DNA of 64,000 nt from Shewanella aestuarii (lineage in GTDB: Bacteria; Pseudomonadota; Gammaproteobacteria; Enterobacterales; Shewanellaceae): positions 181,782 to 245,781 of the forward strand of contig NZ_BMOT01000007.1 in assembly GCF_014647215.1 (NCBI RefSeq). Reading direction: 5' to 3'. Position 1 is the stretch's first letter; each line of letters begins with the position of its first letter. A program made the position numbers and the translations under genes. The notes beneath the pieces were generated by a model, which did no database searches, was not told where the DNA came from, and saw only the letters and a list, made by a program, of their open reading frames with translations. Shown piece by piece: positions 35,839 through 45,611 of this stretch.

Positions 35839-35856
35839 TGGCATAAAAATAGCTTA
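35839..35856 (+). promoter_or_regulatory. Sigma-54 promoter of glnA
   Basis: TTGGCATAAAAATAGCTT, with GG at 35840-35841 (-24) and GC at 35852-35853 (-12), the exact 12-bp spacing required by sigma-54. The predicted transcription start is near 35865, ~110 bases before the glnA ATG. Confidence 0.82.
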
Positions 35857-35975
35857 GTAAGTGACATCATGTGAACATCACTGTTTTACATTGGTTTAAC
35901 TAAGTAAAGTGTACTTGGTAAACAGTTAGATTAAATTAAGAAGGGAATACCCTTGACCCTACCGGAGGCTTGAGA

Positions 35976-37385
35976 ATGTCAGTTGAATCAGTATTAAAGC
36001 AACTTGAAGAATTAGAAGTTAAGTTTGTTGACTTACGTTTTACCGATACTAAAGGTAAAGAGCAGCACGTATCTATTCCAACTCATCAAGTTGACGCGGA
36101 TTTTTTTGAAGACGGCAAAATGTTTGACGGTTCTTCTATTGCAGGCTGGAAAGGCATTAACGAATCAGACATGGTATTAATGCCTGATGCATCAACTTTC
36201 TTACTTGATCCTTTCACAGAAGAAACAACTGCGCTTATCCGTTGTGATATTTTAGAGCCAGGCACTATGACTGGTTATGACCGTGACCCACGTTCTATCG
36301 CTAAAAAAGCTGAAGAATATTTAAAGTCTACCGGTATTGCTGACACGGTTCTTATTGGTCCTGAGCCAGAGTTCTTCTTATTTGACGACGTACGTTTTGG
36401 TACTGACATGTCAGGTTGTTTCGTGAAAATTGATGCTAAAGAAGCTGCATGGAACTCTGCAAAAAGTTATGAAGAAGGTAACACGGGTCACCGTCCAATG
36501 GTGAAAGGCGGTTACTTCCCAGTAGCACCTGTTGACTCTTCACAAGATCTACGTAGCGCTATGTGTTTAGTACTTGAAGAAATGGGTCAAGTTGTTGAAG
36601 CGCATCACCATGAAGTGGCTACAGCGGGTCAAAACGAAATTGCTACACGTTTTAACACCTTGACTAAGAAAGCGGATGAAATCCAAATTCTAAAGTATGT
36701 TGTTCACAACATGGCACACGCTTATGGCAAAACAGCCACCTTTATGCCTAAGCCAATCGTGGGTGACAACGGTAGTGGTATGCATGTGCATCAGTCATTA
36801 TCTAAAGATGGTGTAAACTTATTTGCTGGTGACAAGTATGCAGGCTTAAGTGACATCGCACTTTATTATATTGGCGGTATCATCAAGCACGCTCGTGCAT
36901 TGAATGCTTTCACTAACCCAAGCACTAACTCTTACAAGCGTTTAGTGCCACACTTTGAAGCGCCAGTTATGTTAGCTTATTCAGCGCGTAACCGTAGTGC
37001 ATCAATCCGTATTCCTGTAGTGCCAAGCCCTAAAGGTCGTCGTATTGAAGCGCGTTTCCCAGATCCACATGCAAACCCATATTTAGGTTTTGCGGCATTG
37101 TTAATGGCTGGTCTTGACGGTATCCAAAACAAGATCCACCCTGGTGATGCAATGGACAAAGACTTGTATGACCTACCAGCTGAAGAAGCGGCAGAGATCC
37201 CACAAGTTGCAACGTCTTTAGAGAATGCACTTGAAAACTTACAAGCTGACCATGAGTTCTTAACTAAAGGCGGCGTATTCAGTGAAGACTTTATTCAGTC
37301 TTATATCAAACTGAAAACAGCTGAAGCTGAGCGTGTAGCACGTACAACTCATCCATTAGAGTTCGAAATGTACTACAGCTTATAA
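35976..37385 (+). CDS. glnA: Glutamine synthetase type I
   Basis: 469 aa, dodecameric GSI that makes glutamine from glutamate, ammonia and ATP. Signatures: [43 protein letters not shown] (ATP/ammonia region), [10 protein letters not shown], and the adenylylation tyrosine in [10 protein letters not shown] near residue 390-400, so it is likely modified by GlnE. Start ATG at 35976, GGAGG ~8 bases upstream. Expression is driven by the NtrC-dependent sigma-54 promoter above. Single-gene unit ended by the hairpin at 37421. Confidence 0.97.
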   Translation: MSVESVLKQLEELEVKFVDLRFTDTKGKEQHVSIPTHQVDADFFEDGKMFDGSSIAGWKGINESDMVLMPDASTFLLDPFTEETTALIRCDILEPGTMTGYDRDPRSIAKKAEEYLKSTGIADTVLIGPEPEFFLFDDVRFGTDMSGCFVKIDAKEAAWNSAKSYEEGNTGHRPMVKGGYFPVAPVDSSQDLRSAMCLVLEEMGQVVEAHHHEVATAGQNEIATRFNTLTKKADEIQILKYVVHNMAHAYGKTATFMPKPIVGDNGSGMHVHQSLSKDGVNLFAGDKYAGLSDIALYYIGGIIKHARALNAFTNPSTNSYKRLVPHFEAPVMLAYSARNRSASIRIPVVPSPKGRRIEARFPDPHANPYLGFAALLMAGLDGIQNKIHPGDAMDKDLYDLPAEEAAEIPQVATSLENALENLQADHEFLTKGGVFSEDFIQSYIKLKTAEAERVARTTHPLEFEMYYSL

Positions 37386-37420
37386 TCTTATCAGCTAATT
37401 TTTTAGCGAATAAGTAAAAC

Positions 37421-37446
37421 AAACCCTGCTAACGCAGGGTTTTTTA
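37421..37446 (+). terminator. Rho-independent terminator after glnA
   Basis: AAACCCTGC, loop TAAC, GCAGGGTTT and further T: a 9-bp stem with an uninterrupted T tract. Confidence 0.93.
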
Positions 37447-37833
37447 TTTGTCATTTTTACAATTAGTTACAAGCTAATGTGCCAATAAATTAACTCTCCT
37501 TGCTTTAATTTGTTAATTTTTCAGCTTACTGCTGTACCATAAATAATGCTTTATATAACGACTTAGTTGTTGATAATTATAGTTAATTATAAGTTGTCTA
37601 CTCTTGTGCTTTTTATTCAGTTAACAGCGCTTTAAAAACCCCGGTGTTTTTCGCACGCTTTGTGAGCCAGTTATCGGTATTTAAGCGGCAGATATGATGC
37701 GAGATTTATAAGTTGACGGTTGCAATAAGGCTTTTTATCCGTAAACTTGCTGCGCATAAATGTCGAGCTTTTACTCTATAAAGGTGTGTTTGTTGCATTA
37801 AATCGACATAAAAACAACGAATAAGAGAATATA
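37447..37833. other. Intergenic region upstream of the FadL-type gene
   Basis: ~390 bases with no gene. It should hold the promoter of the FadL-type gene. A TTGACG (37713) lies 16 bases from a weak TTATCC -10-like element. I see no clear FadR site, but cannot exclude one. Confidence 0.4.
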
Positions 37834-39186
37834 ATGAAAAAAACAATACTTACTTTGGCTATATCAGCAATCGTCTTTGGAACCACTTCACAAACTCAAG
37901 CCGCTGGTTTTCAATTAGCAGAATTTTCATCGACCGGTTTAGGCCGCGCATTCGCAGGTGAAGCTGCTATGGCTGATAATGCTTCTGCACAGTCCCGTAA
38001 CCCAGCTATGCTGAGCTATTTAGAAGGCCGTCAGCTTTCTGCAGGTGGTGTGTATGTCATGCCAAATATTGATGTAACAGGTGATATTGCCATCGATTCG
38101 CCTTTGTTTGGTGGACAATCATTGCATGTTCCTGCCAGTGCTCATGATGTTGCCGGTGACGCTTTTATTCCTAACTTTTACTATTCTAATCAATTAAACT
38201 CGCAATGGACTTGGGGATTAACCGTTAACTCTAATTACGGATTAGCGACTGAAATTGAACCCACCCATGCCGCAGCCATTTTCGGTAGTAAAACAGCCAT
38301 CACTACAGTGGAGTTTAACCCTAACCTAGCGTACAAAGTGGATGATACATTCAGTGTCGGTGCTGGTTTACGTGTGGTTTATGGTGAAGGCGAAATTGGT
38401 GCAACAACCCCTGCTTGGGTTGGTGCGATTAAAGCCAATCCTGCATTACCTGCCCAAATTGCTGGTCGTTTACCTGATCCTGGCACAAGCCTTAAATCAA
38501 TGAAAGGTGATGATATTAGTGTGGGGTGGAAAGCAGGTGCTAGCTGGCAGATAAACCCTGATCATCGTTTAGGCTTGGCTTATCATAGTGGTGTTGAATT
38601 AGAGCTAGACGGTCATGCTTCTGGTTTGCTTTATGATGGTGGCCAAAATGTGTCAATTGAAGGCTATTTACCTATTGAGCTGCCTGCTTTTGCTGAGTTA
38701 GCTTCGCATCATCAGTTGACTGATAAATTTGCCATGCATGCCAGCGTAAATTGGACTCAATGGAGTGTATTTGATCAGTTAGTGGCTTACTTTCCTGGCG
38801 AGCAAAAACCGATTGGCGATATCGAATCTGATTTAGTTAAAAATGAAAACTTTAAAGATAATTGGCGCTATGCAGTTGGCGGCACGTATTCATTAACTCA
38901 TGATTGGACGTTAAGAGCTGGTTTGGCATTAGACCAAACCGCGGTAGAAGATGAATACCGTACAACAACTATTCCAGATACCGACCGTTTATGGTTTAGT
39001 ATGGGAGCGGGTTATCAAGCGACTAAAAATCTTAGCCTAGACTTTGCCGTCACCTATATCAAAATGTATGGTGATGCGCCTATCAGCGAAGAGCAAGATT
39101 TAGCAGGCTTAGCAGTAGTCACCTTTAATGGCGAAGCCACAGGTAACGTTTTGCTTGCTGGCGTGCAATTGAGCTATAAAATGTAA
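37834..39186 (+). CDS. FadL-family outer-membrane long-chain fatty-acid/hydrocarbon porin
   Basis: 450 aa. Signal peptide to QTQA, then the FadL N-terminal hatch signature AGFQLAEFSSTGLGRAFAG followed by EAAMADNASAQSRNPAML. A 14-strand barrel follows, with repeated N-P/aromatic strand patterns (FNPNLAYKVDDTFSVGAGL; WRYAVGGTYSLTHDWTLRAG). FadL-type proteins let long-chain fatty acids and other hydrophobic molecules cross the outer membrane. The substrate is unproven, so I leave the symbol empty. Monocistronic, followed by a terminator. Confidence 0.88.
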   Translation: MKKTILTLAISAIVFGTTSQTQAAGFQLAEFSSTGLGRAFAGEAAMADNASAQSRNPAMLSYLEGRQLSAGGVYVMPNIDVTGDIAIDSPLFGGQSLHVPASAHDVAGDAFIPNFYYSNQLNSQWTWGLTVNSNYGLATEIEPTHAAAIFGSKTAITTVEFNPNLAYKVDDTFSVGAGLRVVYGEGEIGATTPAWVGAIKANPALPAQIAGRLPDPGTSLKSMKGDDISVGWKAGASWQINPDHRLGLAYHSGVELELDGHASGLLYDGGQNVSIEGYLPIELPAFAELASHHQLTDKFAMHASVNWTQWSVFDQLVAYFPGEQKPIGDIESDLVKNENFKDNWRYAVGGTYSLTHDWTLRAGLALDQTAVEDEYRTTTIPDTDRLWFSMGAGYQATKNLSLDFAVTYIKMYGDAPISEEQDLAGLAVVTFNGEATGNVLLAGVQLSYKM

Positions 39187-39210
39187 GTTTAGTGCTTGTC
39201 ATTCTTCATC

Positions 39211-39234
39211 AGCCTCGCATAGCGGGGCTTTTTT
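39211..39234 (+). terminator. Rho-independent terminator after the FadL-type gene
   Basis: AGCCTCGC, short loop, GCGGGGCT with one T:G wobble, followed by six T. Confidence 0.88.
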
Positions 39235-39259
39235 ATATTGACTATATTTAAGGACAGTA

Positions 39260-39688
39260 ATGGCTAAATTGATGTGGGTCGTGTTGATTTTGGGATTCAG
39301 CTTTGCAGCTGATGCTAATGAGAAATCACAAGTGGTGACGCAATTTGTAGAGGCATTTAATGAGCGCGATCCCGAGTTAATGGGGCAAATGGTCACAAAA
39401 GAAGCCTATTGGTTTGATGTTACCCGCGCGGGAATGACCAGCCAAACAACCTCTAGGGATGAGCTTGTTAAATCAATGAAAGGTTATTTCGCTGATGCAA
39501 ATAGAGCACATTCTCGGGTAATCAAGTCTGTTACCTCTGGTGATTTTGTCAGTACAGTAGAGCAGGTTTCTTGGCAACAAGAGGGGGAGTGGTTGTCCCG
39601 TTGCAGTATTGGGGTGTACCTTTTTGAAAATCAAAAAATTGCCGCTGTGTGGTATTATAAAGCCCATCAATGTGACCTAAATAATTAA
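39260..39688 (+). CDS. NTF2/SnoaL-like exported protein
   Basis: 142 aa. Signal peptide (MAKLMWVVLILGFSFAADA), then a cone-shaped NTF2/SnoaL-like domain: VVTQFVEAFNERDPELMGQM at its start, an aspartate-tryptophan type pocket (YWFDVTRAG) and an antiparallel sheet ending AAVWYYKAHQC. Such proteins bind small molecules or act as isomerase-like folds; many have no known function. Ribosome site AAGGA 5-6 bases upstream. It stands alone between the FadL-type gene and glpK. Confidence 0.7.
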   Translation: MAKLMWVVLILGFSFAADANEKSQVVTQFVEAFNERDPELMGQMVTKEAYWFDVTRAGMTSQTTSRDELVKSMKGYFADANRAHSRVIKSVTSGDFVSTVEQVSWQQEGEWLSRCSIGVYLFENQKIAAVWYYKAHQCDLNN

Positions 39689-39787
39689 ATTTGTTTGGTT
39701 TTTAAAAATTAATCATCTTCAAGCTTTAGGTGTTCTCATTTTACGTTAACCTAAACTTAGGCTTTCCTCCGATAAAGAGAGTGTCAT

Positions 39788-41275
39788 ATGACAGCGAATA
39801 AATACATTGTTGCTTTAGATCAGGGAACCACGAGTTCAAGAGCGATTGTGTTCAATCATAAGGCTGACATAGTGGCAATTTCGCAACGGGAATTTCGACA
39901 ACATTATCCCCATGCGGGTTGGGTTGAGCATGATCCGATGGAAATTTGGTCCTCGCAAAGCTCTTCATTAGTTGAGGTGTTAACACGAGCAGGCATTAAT
40001 CGTCATGAAGTGGCCGCTATTGGCATTACTAATCAGCGTGAAACAACCATTGTTTGGAACAAGCATACCGGGAAGCCTATTTATAATGCGATTGTGTGGC
40101 AATGCCGACGCAGTCAGGGAATTTGCCAACAGTTAAAAGCACAAAATATTGAAACCCTGATCCGGCAAAAAACCGGTTTAGTGCTGGACCCGTATTTTTC
40201 AGCCTCAAAGATTCAATGGATCTTAGACAATGTTGCGGGCGCGCGCGAGCAGGCTGATGCCGGAGAGCTTTTATTTGGCACAGTAGATACCTGGTTAGTA
40301 TGGAAACTTACCCAAGGTAAAGTGCATGTTACTGAACCAACCAATGCGTCGCGTACCATGTTATTTAATATCCATACTCAGCAGTGGGATGACGACTTAC
40401 TCAAATTGTTCAATATTCCGCGGCAAATGTTACCTGAAGTGAAATCTTCCTGCGAAGTTTACGGTTATACCGAGCTTGCCGGCGGGCTAGGCATTCCGGT
40501 TGCGGGCATGGCCGGTGATCAGCAGTCCGCTTTATTTGGTCAACTGTGTCTGCAGCCTGGCATGGTAAAAAATACTTACGGGACTGGCTGCTTTTTACTG
40601 ATGAATACCGGTGATAAAGCCGTTGAGTCAACCCACGGTTTGTTAACCACAGTGGCGATTGGTGACAAGGGACAAGCATGTTATGCCCTTGAAGGTTCGG
40701 TGTTTATGGGCGGTGCTATTATTCAATGGTTACGGGATGAGTTAGGCATAATTCAAGATGCCTATGATACTCAATATTATGCTAATAAAGTGAGCGATAC
40801 TAATGGTGTTTATGTGGTTCCTGCCTTTGTAGGACTTGGAGCGCCTTATTGGGATGCCGATGCTAGAGGAGCCATTGTTGGTTTAACCCGTGGTGCAAAT
40901 CGAAACCATATTATTCGCGCTGCATTAGAATCCATTGCCTATCAATCTCGTGATTTACTTGATGCGATGAGTAAAGATTCAGGTGTCGCATTAACCCAAA
41001 TTCGTGTCGATGGCGGAGCAGTGGCAAATGACTTCTTAATGCAATTTCAAGCGGATATAACTGATGTGCATGTGTTAAGGCCTAAAGTGAGTGAGACGAC
41101 AGCAATGGGCGCGGCGTTTCTGGCTGGATTGGCCGTCGGGGTATGGAAGTCAACACAGGAGTTACAATCCATTTTAGCTACAGATCGCATTTTTACTGCC
41201 ACTATGGATAACGATTTACGACAAACCTTGTATCAAGGTTGGCTTAAAGCCGTTAAACAAGTTAGTACCCAATAA
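39788..41275 (+). CDS. glpK: Glycerol kinase
   Basis: 495 aa, FGGY family; phosphorylates glycerol to glycerol-3-phosphate with ATP. Motifs: [14 protein letters not shown] (phosphate 1), [27 protein letters not shown]-type region [11 protein letters not shown], and the signature [11 protein letters not shown]. Length normal. No glpF or glpD is adjacent, so glycerol entry and oxidation genes lie elsewhere. It converges with the small gene at 41293 with only 17 bases between. Confidence 0.95.
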   Translation: MTANKYIVALDQGTTSSRAIVFNHKADIVAISQREFRQHYPHAGWVEHDPMEIWSSQSSSLVEVLTRAGINRHEVAAIGITNQRETTIVWNKHTGKPIYNAIVWQCRRSQGICQQLKAQNIETLIRQKTGLVLDPYFSASKIQWILDNVAGAREQADAGELLFGTVDTWLVWKLTQGKVHVTEPTNASRTMLFNIHTQQWDDDLLKLFNIPRQMLPEVKSSCEVYGYTELAGGLGIPVAGMAGDQQSALFGQLCLQPGMVKNTYGTGCFLLMNTGDKAVESTHGLLTTVAIGDKGQACYALEGSVFMGGAIIQWLRDELGIIQDAYDTQYYANKVSDTNGVYVVPAFVGLGAPYWDADARGAIVGLTRGANRNHIIRAALESIAYQSRDLLDAMSKDSGVALTQIRVDGGAVANDFLMQFQADITDVHVLRPKVSETTAMGAAFLAGLAVGVWKSTQELQSILATDRIFTATMDNDLRQTLYQGWLKAVKQVSTQ

Positions 41276-41292
41276 TGCCGTTAACGCCAAGC

Positions 41293-41574
41293 TTAAGCTT
41301 CAACATCAATGTGCTTAATGGGCACTTTTAACTCTTTCAGAGGCGCTTCATCATCGGTGATGTATTCATGAGGCTCATCTTCCCTGATGGGATCCACTTT
41401 ATTTTCGGCTATCGAGTTGTGTTTACCTCGTGTTGGGGGCAACTGAGACTGGGGGGCTTCATGGCTGTCAGCGGCAATTTCACTGGTAACATCCACACGG
41501 TCAACAATACGTTTACGATTACTGATTAAACGAACCGGTGTGGCAAGCATGCTATAAATGCTATCTAAATTCAT
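41293..41574 (-). CDS. Small hydrophilic protein of unknown function
   Basis: 93 aa, no signal peptide or membrane segment, rich in Asp, Glu, Pro, and Arg (DVTSEIAADSHEAPQSQLPP; VDPIREDEPHEYITDD). Probably largely disordered. A good ribosome site (AGGAG, 7 bases upstream of the ATG at 41574) suggests it is expressed. No family recognised. Confidence 0.6.
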   Translation of the reverse strand: MNLDSIYSMLATPVRLISNRKRIVDRVDVTSEIAADSHEAPQSQLPPTRGKHNSIAENKVDPIREDEPHEYITDDEAPLKELKVPIKHIDVEA

Positions 41575-42023
41575 CAGATACTCCTTTCATTATCATCGCT
41601 CAGATCCTTTAGCGAGCAAATTGTAATTGTTATCTTTATATCGGCCAGTGTCGATTAAAAATTAGTCGAGTGGTTTTTTTGCCCGTTTATTATCAGTTAA
41701 TGGGTCACCACCAAGGATTCATTCATACTAAAGCGCTATTTTTTGCCAGTTTAAAGATTAAGTTTCATTAAAGAAAACGGCTAAAAATAAAACTAATTGC
41801 GATTAAATTGTGATCTATAGCCGCCAAGAACTGCTGTATGTGATTGTTTCTTTCTCCCACCTAAGATCAAAATTGCTGAAATAACCGCCTATATGTGTCT
41901 GGTTTTGCTCATTAACTCTGTTATTTCTGTATATTTTTGCGCTTTCTATTTGATATTTTTTCGTTGATTGAGAATTCCCTGCTAACCCGCTTGGCGTCTG
42001 GATTTAATATATGTTCACATCCC

Positions 42024-42053
42024 TTGACAACCCTTGTGTTGTATCCCTAAACT
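42024..42053 (+). promoter_or_regulatory. Probable sigma-70 promoter of the dcw cluster (Pmra)
   Basis: TTGACA at 42024-42029 and TAAACT at 42048-42053, 18-bp spacing, immediately upstream of the MraZ operator. Confidence 0.65.
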
Positions 42054-42061
42054 TAGCATTT

Positions 42062-42086
42062 GTGGGAAAAAGTGGATCATTGTGGA
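42062..42086 (+). promoter_or_regulatory. MraZ operator (three direct repeats)
   Basis: Three GTGG[G/A] repeats: GTGGG at 42062, GTGGA at 42072, GTGGA at 42082, one per 10-bp turn. This is the arrangement bound by MraZ, which represses its own cluster. They lie 30-55 bases before the mraZ start. Confidence 0.87.
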
Positions 42087-42116
42087 TCAAATTAAAAAAA
42101 CAAGGACTTTATAAAC

Positions 42117-42575
42117 GTGTTTCGAGGCGCAAGTGCAATCAATATGGACGCAAAAGGACGGATCGCTATGCCAGCGAGATTCCGTGATGCGTTACGTAAT
42201 GGGCACGATGGCACTCTCATTCTTACCGTTGATATCAATTCTCCTTGTTTATTGATTTATCCGTTACATGAGTGGGAGCTCATGGAAACTAAGTTGCTGC
42301 TGTTATCAGATATTGATCCCACAGAGCGTTCGCTTAAGCGCAAACTATTGGGCTATGCCCAAGAGTGTGAGCTTGACAGCCATGGCCGCATCGTTGTGCC
42401 GCCAATACTCAGAAGTTTTGCCAATTTGGAAAAGAAAACCATGTTGGTAGGCTTATTAAATAAATTTGAATTATGGGAAGAAGGTGCTTGGCAGCTGCAA
42501 ATGGAGCAAAACCATGAGCTGATCAGCAACCAGAATTTAGCCAATCATGAAAGATTGAGCCACTTCACCCTGTAA
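42117..42575 (+). CDS. mraZ: Transcriptional regulator MraZ
   Basis: 152 aa, two AbrB/SpoVT-like DNA-binding half domains: MFRGASAINMDAKGRIAMPA at the start and the repeat around ECELDSHGRIVVPPILR. It oligomerises into rings and binds the GTGG repeats upstream of itself, so it autoregulates the division and cell-wall cluster. The start is GTG at 42117 with AAGGA upstream. First gene of a ~16-kb co-directional series. Confidence 0.95.
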   Translation: MFRGASAINMDAKGRIAMPARFRDALRNGHDGTLILTVDINSPCLLIYPLHEWELMETKLLLLSDIDPTERSLKRKLLGYAQECELDSHGRIVVPPILRSFANLEKKTMLVGLLNKFELWEEGAWQLQMEQNHELISNQNLANHERLSHFTL

Positions 42576-42596
42576 TGGAATAAAAAGAAGACCCTA

Positions 42597-43538
42597 ATGA
42601 GTCAAGAGTTTGCCCACTTAAGCGTGTTATTAAAAGAGACCGTAGATGGTCTTAATATCGATCCAAATGGCATCTATATTGATGGCACATTTGGCCGCGG
42701 TGGACATTCACGCCATGTGCTTAGCCACCTAGGCCCTGAGGGACGCTTAATTGCCATAGATAGAGACCCGCAAGCGATAGCAGCGGCAAAACAATTTGCT
42801 GATGATCCACGCTTTCAAATTGTTCACGGTGGTTTTGGCCAGTTAGCGGATTATGTAGAAGAATTAGGGCTAGTTGGCAAGATTAATGGGGTGTTGTTGG
42901 ATTTAGGTGTTTCTTCACCGCAACTTGATGATGCCGATAGAGGTTTTAGTTTTTTGCGCGATGGCCCATTAGACATGCGTATGGACAATAGCCAAGGCGA
43001 AACCGCAGCACAATGGTTAGCAAGAGCAGAAATAGAAGATATGGCATGGGTGTTCAAAACCTATGGTGAAGAAAAAAATTCTCGTCATATTGCTCGCTGC
43101 ATCGCCGCAGATAGAGATGAAAACCCCTTTTTACGCACTAAAGATTTAGCGGATTTGATTGCCCGAATTACCAAAAACAAAGAACGTAACAAGCATCCAG
43201 CAACACGGGTATTTCAAGCGATACGTATTTATATCAATAGTGAGCTGGAGCAAATTGATCAAGCATTAGAAGGCGCGTTAAAAGTCCTTGCGCCTGAAGG
43301 TCGTTTATCGGTGATTAGCTTCCATTCATTAGAAGATCGCATGGTAAAACGCTTTATTCGTCGCAATAGCCAGGGCGAAAGCGTGCCGCATGGCTTACCT
43401 ATTACCGAAGCTGAAATTAATAAATCGCGTAAGCTGAAGTCAATGGGCAAGGCAATGAAGCCATCGGATGAAGAGATTGAACAAAACCCTCGCTCACGCA
43501 GCTCAGTGCTGCGTGTTGCAGAGCGCTTAGCGTACTGA
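42597..43538 (+). CDS. rsmH: 16S rRNA (cytosine(1402)-N4)-methyltransferase
   Basis: 313 aa, class I SAM methyltransferase that N4-methylates C1402 in the ribosomal decoding site. Motifs: [15 protein letters not shown] (SAM loop), [30 protein letters not shown] (active-site region) and [14 protein letters not shown]. 21 bases after mraZ. Confidence 0.96.
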   Translation: MSQEFAHLSVLLKETVDGLNIDPNGIYIDGTFGRGGHSRHVLSHLGPEGRLIAIDRDPQAIAAAKQFADDPRFQIVHGGFGQLADYVEELGLVGKINGVLLDLGVSSPQLDDADRGFSFLRDGPLDMRMDNSQGETAAQWLARAEIEDMAWVFKTYGEEKNSRHIARCIAADRDENPFLRTKDLADLIARITKNKERNKHPATRVFQAIRIYINSELEQIDQALEGALKVLAPEGRLSVISFHSLEDRMVKRFIRRNSQGESVPHGLPITEAEINKSRKLKSMGKAMKPSDEEIEQNPRSRSSVLRVAERLAY

Positions 43539-43548
43539 GGTTAGCATT

Positions 43549-43863
43549 GTGAATCAGTCTGCACTGAATCTGCCTCGGCTTGTTTTGCAAGATATCTGGC
43601 ACCACAAATGGGTGGTGTTGTTAAGCATTGTGGTGATGATTAATGCGGTAGCTGTGGTGTACACCAGCCATGTTAGCCGTAAATTAACCTCGCAATGGGA
43701 TCAGCTTTTACAGCAGCAAGACCATTTAGATATTGAATGGCGCAATTTATTGTTAGAAGAACAGTCGCAGTCGGAACATAGCCGCGTGACCCGAATAGCG
43801 ACTAAAGATTTGAATATGTCCAGACCGCTTCCTAAAGAGGAAGTGGTGATTAGGGCCAATTGA
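43549..43863 (+). CDS. ftsL: Cell-division protein FtsL
   Basis: 104 aa single-pass membrane protein: short cytosolic tail, one TM (WVVLLSIVVMINAVAVVYTS), then a periplasmic coiled coil (LTSQWDQLLQQQDHLDIEWR). Part of the FtsQLB divisome complex. The start is GTG with GAGG upstream. It overlaps the possible ftsI TTG start. Confidence 0.93.
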   Translation: MNQSALNLPRLVLQDIWHHKWVVLLSIVVMINAVAVVYTSHVSRKLTSQWDQLLQQQDHLDIEWRNLLLEEQSQSEHSRVTRIATKDLNMSRPLPKEEVVIRAN

Positions 43864-43874
43864 GCATAGGGAAT

Positions 43875-45611
43875 ATGTCAAGACAAGCCAAGCGTAAGCA
43901 AAATCCCGAACTGATCCCATGGCGTTTATACGTTGTGGTGGGATTTGTCTTGCTGTTATTTGTCAGTTTGATTGCTCGCGCAGCCTATATACAAATTATT
44001 GAACCAGATAAGTTACGCCATGAAAGTGATATGCGTACCTTACGTACTACAAGTAATCAGGTGCAGCGTGGCCTGATTACCGATCGCAATGGTGATATGT
44101 TAGCCGTGAGTGTGCCTGTTCGTGCTGTCTGGGCAGATCCTAAACATGCTCATGATCAAAAAGCGTTCGTTGATATGCGTCGTTGGCAAGCGTTAGCCGA
44201 TGTGTTGCAAGAACCCGTTGATAAGCTGGTGAACAAAGTAAAACGCGATCCTAAAAAGCGATTTGTCTACTTAAAACGCCAAGTTACTCCTGCGGTTGCT
44301 GATTATATTGAGCAATTAAAAATTGGTGGCATATACCTTAAATCAGAATCTCGTCGTTATTATCCAGCGGGTGAAATTGCCGCTCAGTTGATTGGTATTA
44401 CCAATATTGATGACGTGGGTATTGAAGGCATTGAAAATACTTACAATACCTGGCTTACAGGTACGCCATCAAAACAAAAAGTGAGAAAGTCGCGCGACGG
44501 CAGTGTAGTTGAACGTTTAGACATAGTACAAGAGGGTGAAAGCTCTAACGATATTGTGTTGAGTATCGATCAACGCATCCAGCAATTGGCCTACCGGGAA
44601 CTTAAACGTGCTACCGAAACCTTTCAGGCCACCTCAGGCTCGGTTGTGGTTATTGATGTGCTAACTGGCGAAGTACTGGCGATGGCGAACACGCCCTCAT
44701 ACAATCCTAATGCGCGCGATAATTTACAATCACATCGTATGCGAAATCGTGCATTAACTGACACCTTTGAACCCGGTTCTACGGTAAAACCCTTTGTGGT
44801 CGCGGCGGCATTAGAGGCCGGAACCGTAAAGTCTGATGAACTGATCCCAACATCACCAGGCTGGATGCGGATTGGTGGTCGTCAGGTGCGTGATTCAAAT
44901 AATTACGGCGACATGTCGCTGGCAAAAATTCTGGTTAAATCATCAAACGTAGGTATCAGTAAACTGGCTTTATCTATGCCCGTTCAGCAATTGCTTGGTA
45001 CCTATCAATCAATGGGGTTAGGCAATTATTCAGGTATTAATTTAACCGGTGAAAGTGCTGGTTTAATTCACGACCGCCGTCGCTGGTCTGACTTTGAACG
45101 CGCCACATTATCGTTTGGTTATGGCTTCACCGCAACGCCGCTTCAATTGGCACGCATGTATGCCACGTTAGGCAGTGGTGGCGTGTTGTATCCTGTATCG
45201 ATTTTAAAGTTAAAAGAAGCGCCTAAAGGGCAACAGGTTTTATCAGAACAAGTGGCTAATGATGTCATGCAGATGCTGGTTGGGGTAACTGAAGCGGGTG
45301 GTACTGCCACGAAAGCACACATTGATGGTTATCCTATAGCAGGTAAAACCGGTACCAGCCGTAAGGCAGTTGCTGGGGGCTATGGCGATGATTACGTAGC
45401 GATTTTTGCTGGTGTTGCCCCTGTACATAATCCAAGGTTAGCTATTTCAGTCGTGATTAATGAGCCTAAAGGCGATAAGTACTATGGTGGCGATGTGGCC
45501 GGTCCTGCTTTTGCAAAAGTGATGTCGGGTGCGTTACAAATGTTAAACGTTGAGCCTATTTCAAAACGTGAGGCCATACAGATGGCGTCTGCGCCAAGGA
45601 GCGCAGAATGA
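43875..45611 (+). CDS. ftsI: Septal peptidoglycan transpeptidase FtsI (PBP3)
   Basis: 578 aa. N-terminal TM anchor ([20 protein letters not shown]), a dimerisation/pedestal domain, then the penicillin-binding transpeptidase domain: SxxK in PGSTVKPF (Ser ~302 from the ATG), SSN in [12 protein letters not shown] in AGKTGTSRK. It cross-links septal peptidoglycan. I start it at the ATG at 43875 (AGGGA just upstream); a TTG at 43860 overlapping the ftsL stop is the alternative. Confidence 0.95.
   Translation: MSRQAKRKQNPELIPWRLYVVVGFVLLLFVSLIARAAYIQIIEPDKLRHESDMRTLRTTSNQVQRGLITDRNGDMLAVSVPVRAVWADPKHAHDQKAFVDMRRWQALADVLQEPVDKLVNKVKRDPKKRFVYLKRQVTPAVADYIEQLKIGGIYLKSESRRYYPAGEIAAQLIGITNIDDVGIEGIENTYNTWLTGTPSKQKVRKSRDGSVVERLDIVQEGESSNDIVLSIDQRIQQLAYRELKRATETFQATSGSVVVIDVLTGEVLAMANTPSYNPNARDNLQSHRMRNRALTDTFEPGSTVKPFVVAAALEAGTVKSDELIPTSPGWMRIGGRQVRDSNNYGDMSLAKILVKSSNVGISKLALSMPVQQLLGTYQSMGLGNYSGINLTGESAGLIHDRRRWSDFERATLSFGYGFTATPLQLARMYATLGSGGVLYPVSILKLKEAPKGQQVLSEQVANDVMQMLVGVTEAGGTATKAHIDGYPIAGKTGTSRKAVAGGYGDDYVAIFAGVAPVHNPRLAISVVINEPKGDKYYGGDVAGPAFAKVMSGALQMLNVEPISKREAIQMASAPRSAE

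Larger units (their letters stand above)
35413..35975. other. Regulatory region between typA and glnA
   Basis: About 560 bases, AT-rich. It contains the NtrC sites and sigma-54 promoter of glnA (listed separately) and presumably the typA promoter on the left. No open frame of note. Confidence 0.7.
41575..42116. other. Intergenic region upstream of mraZ
   Basis: ~540 bases, AT-rich, without a gene. It holds the main promoter and MraZ operator of the division/cell-wall cluster at its right end and the promoter of the small 41293 gene at its left end. Confidence 0.7.
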
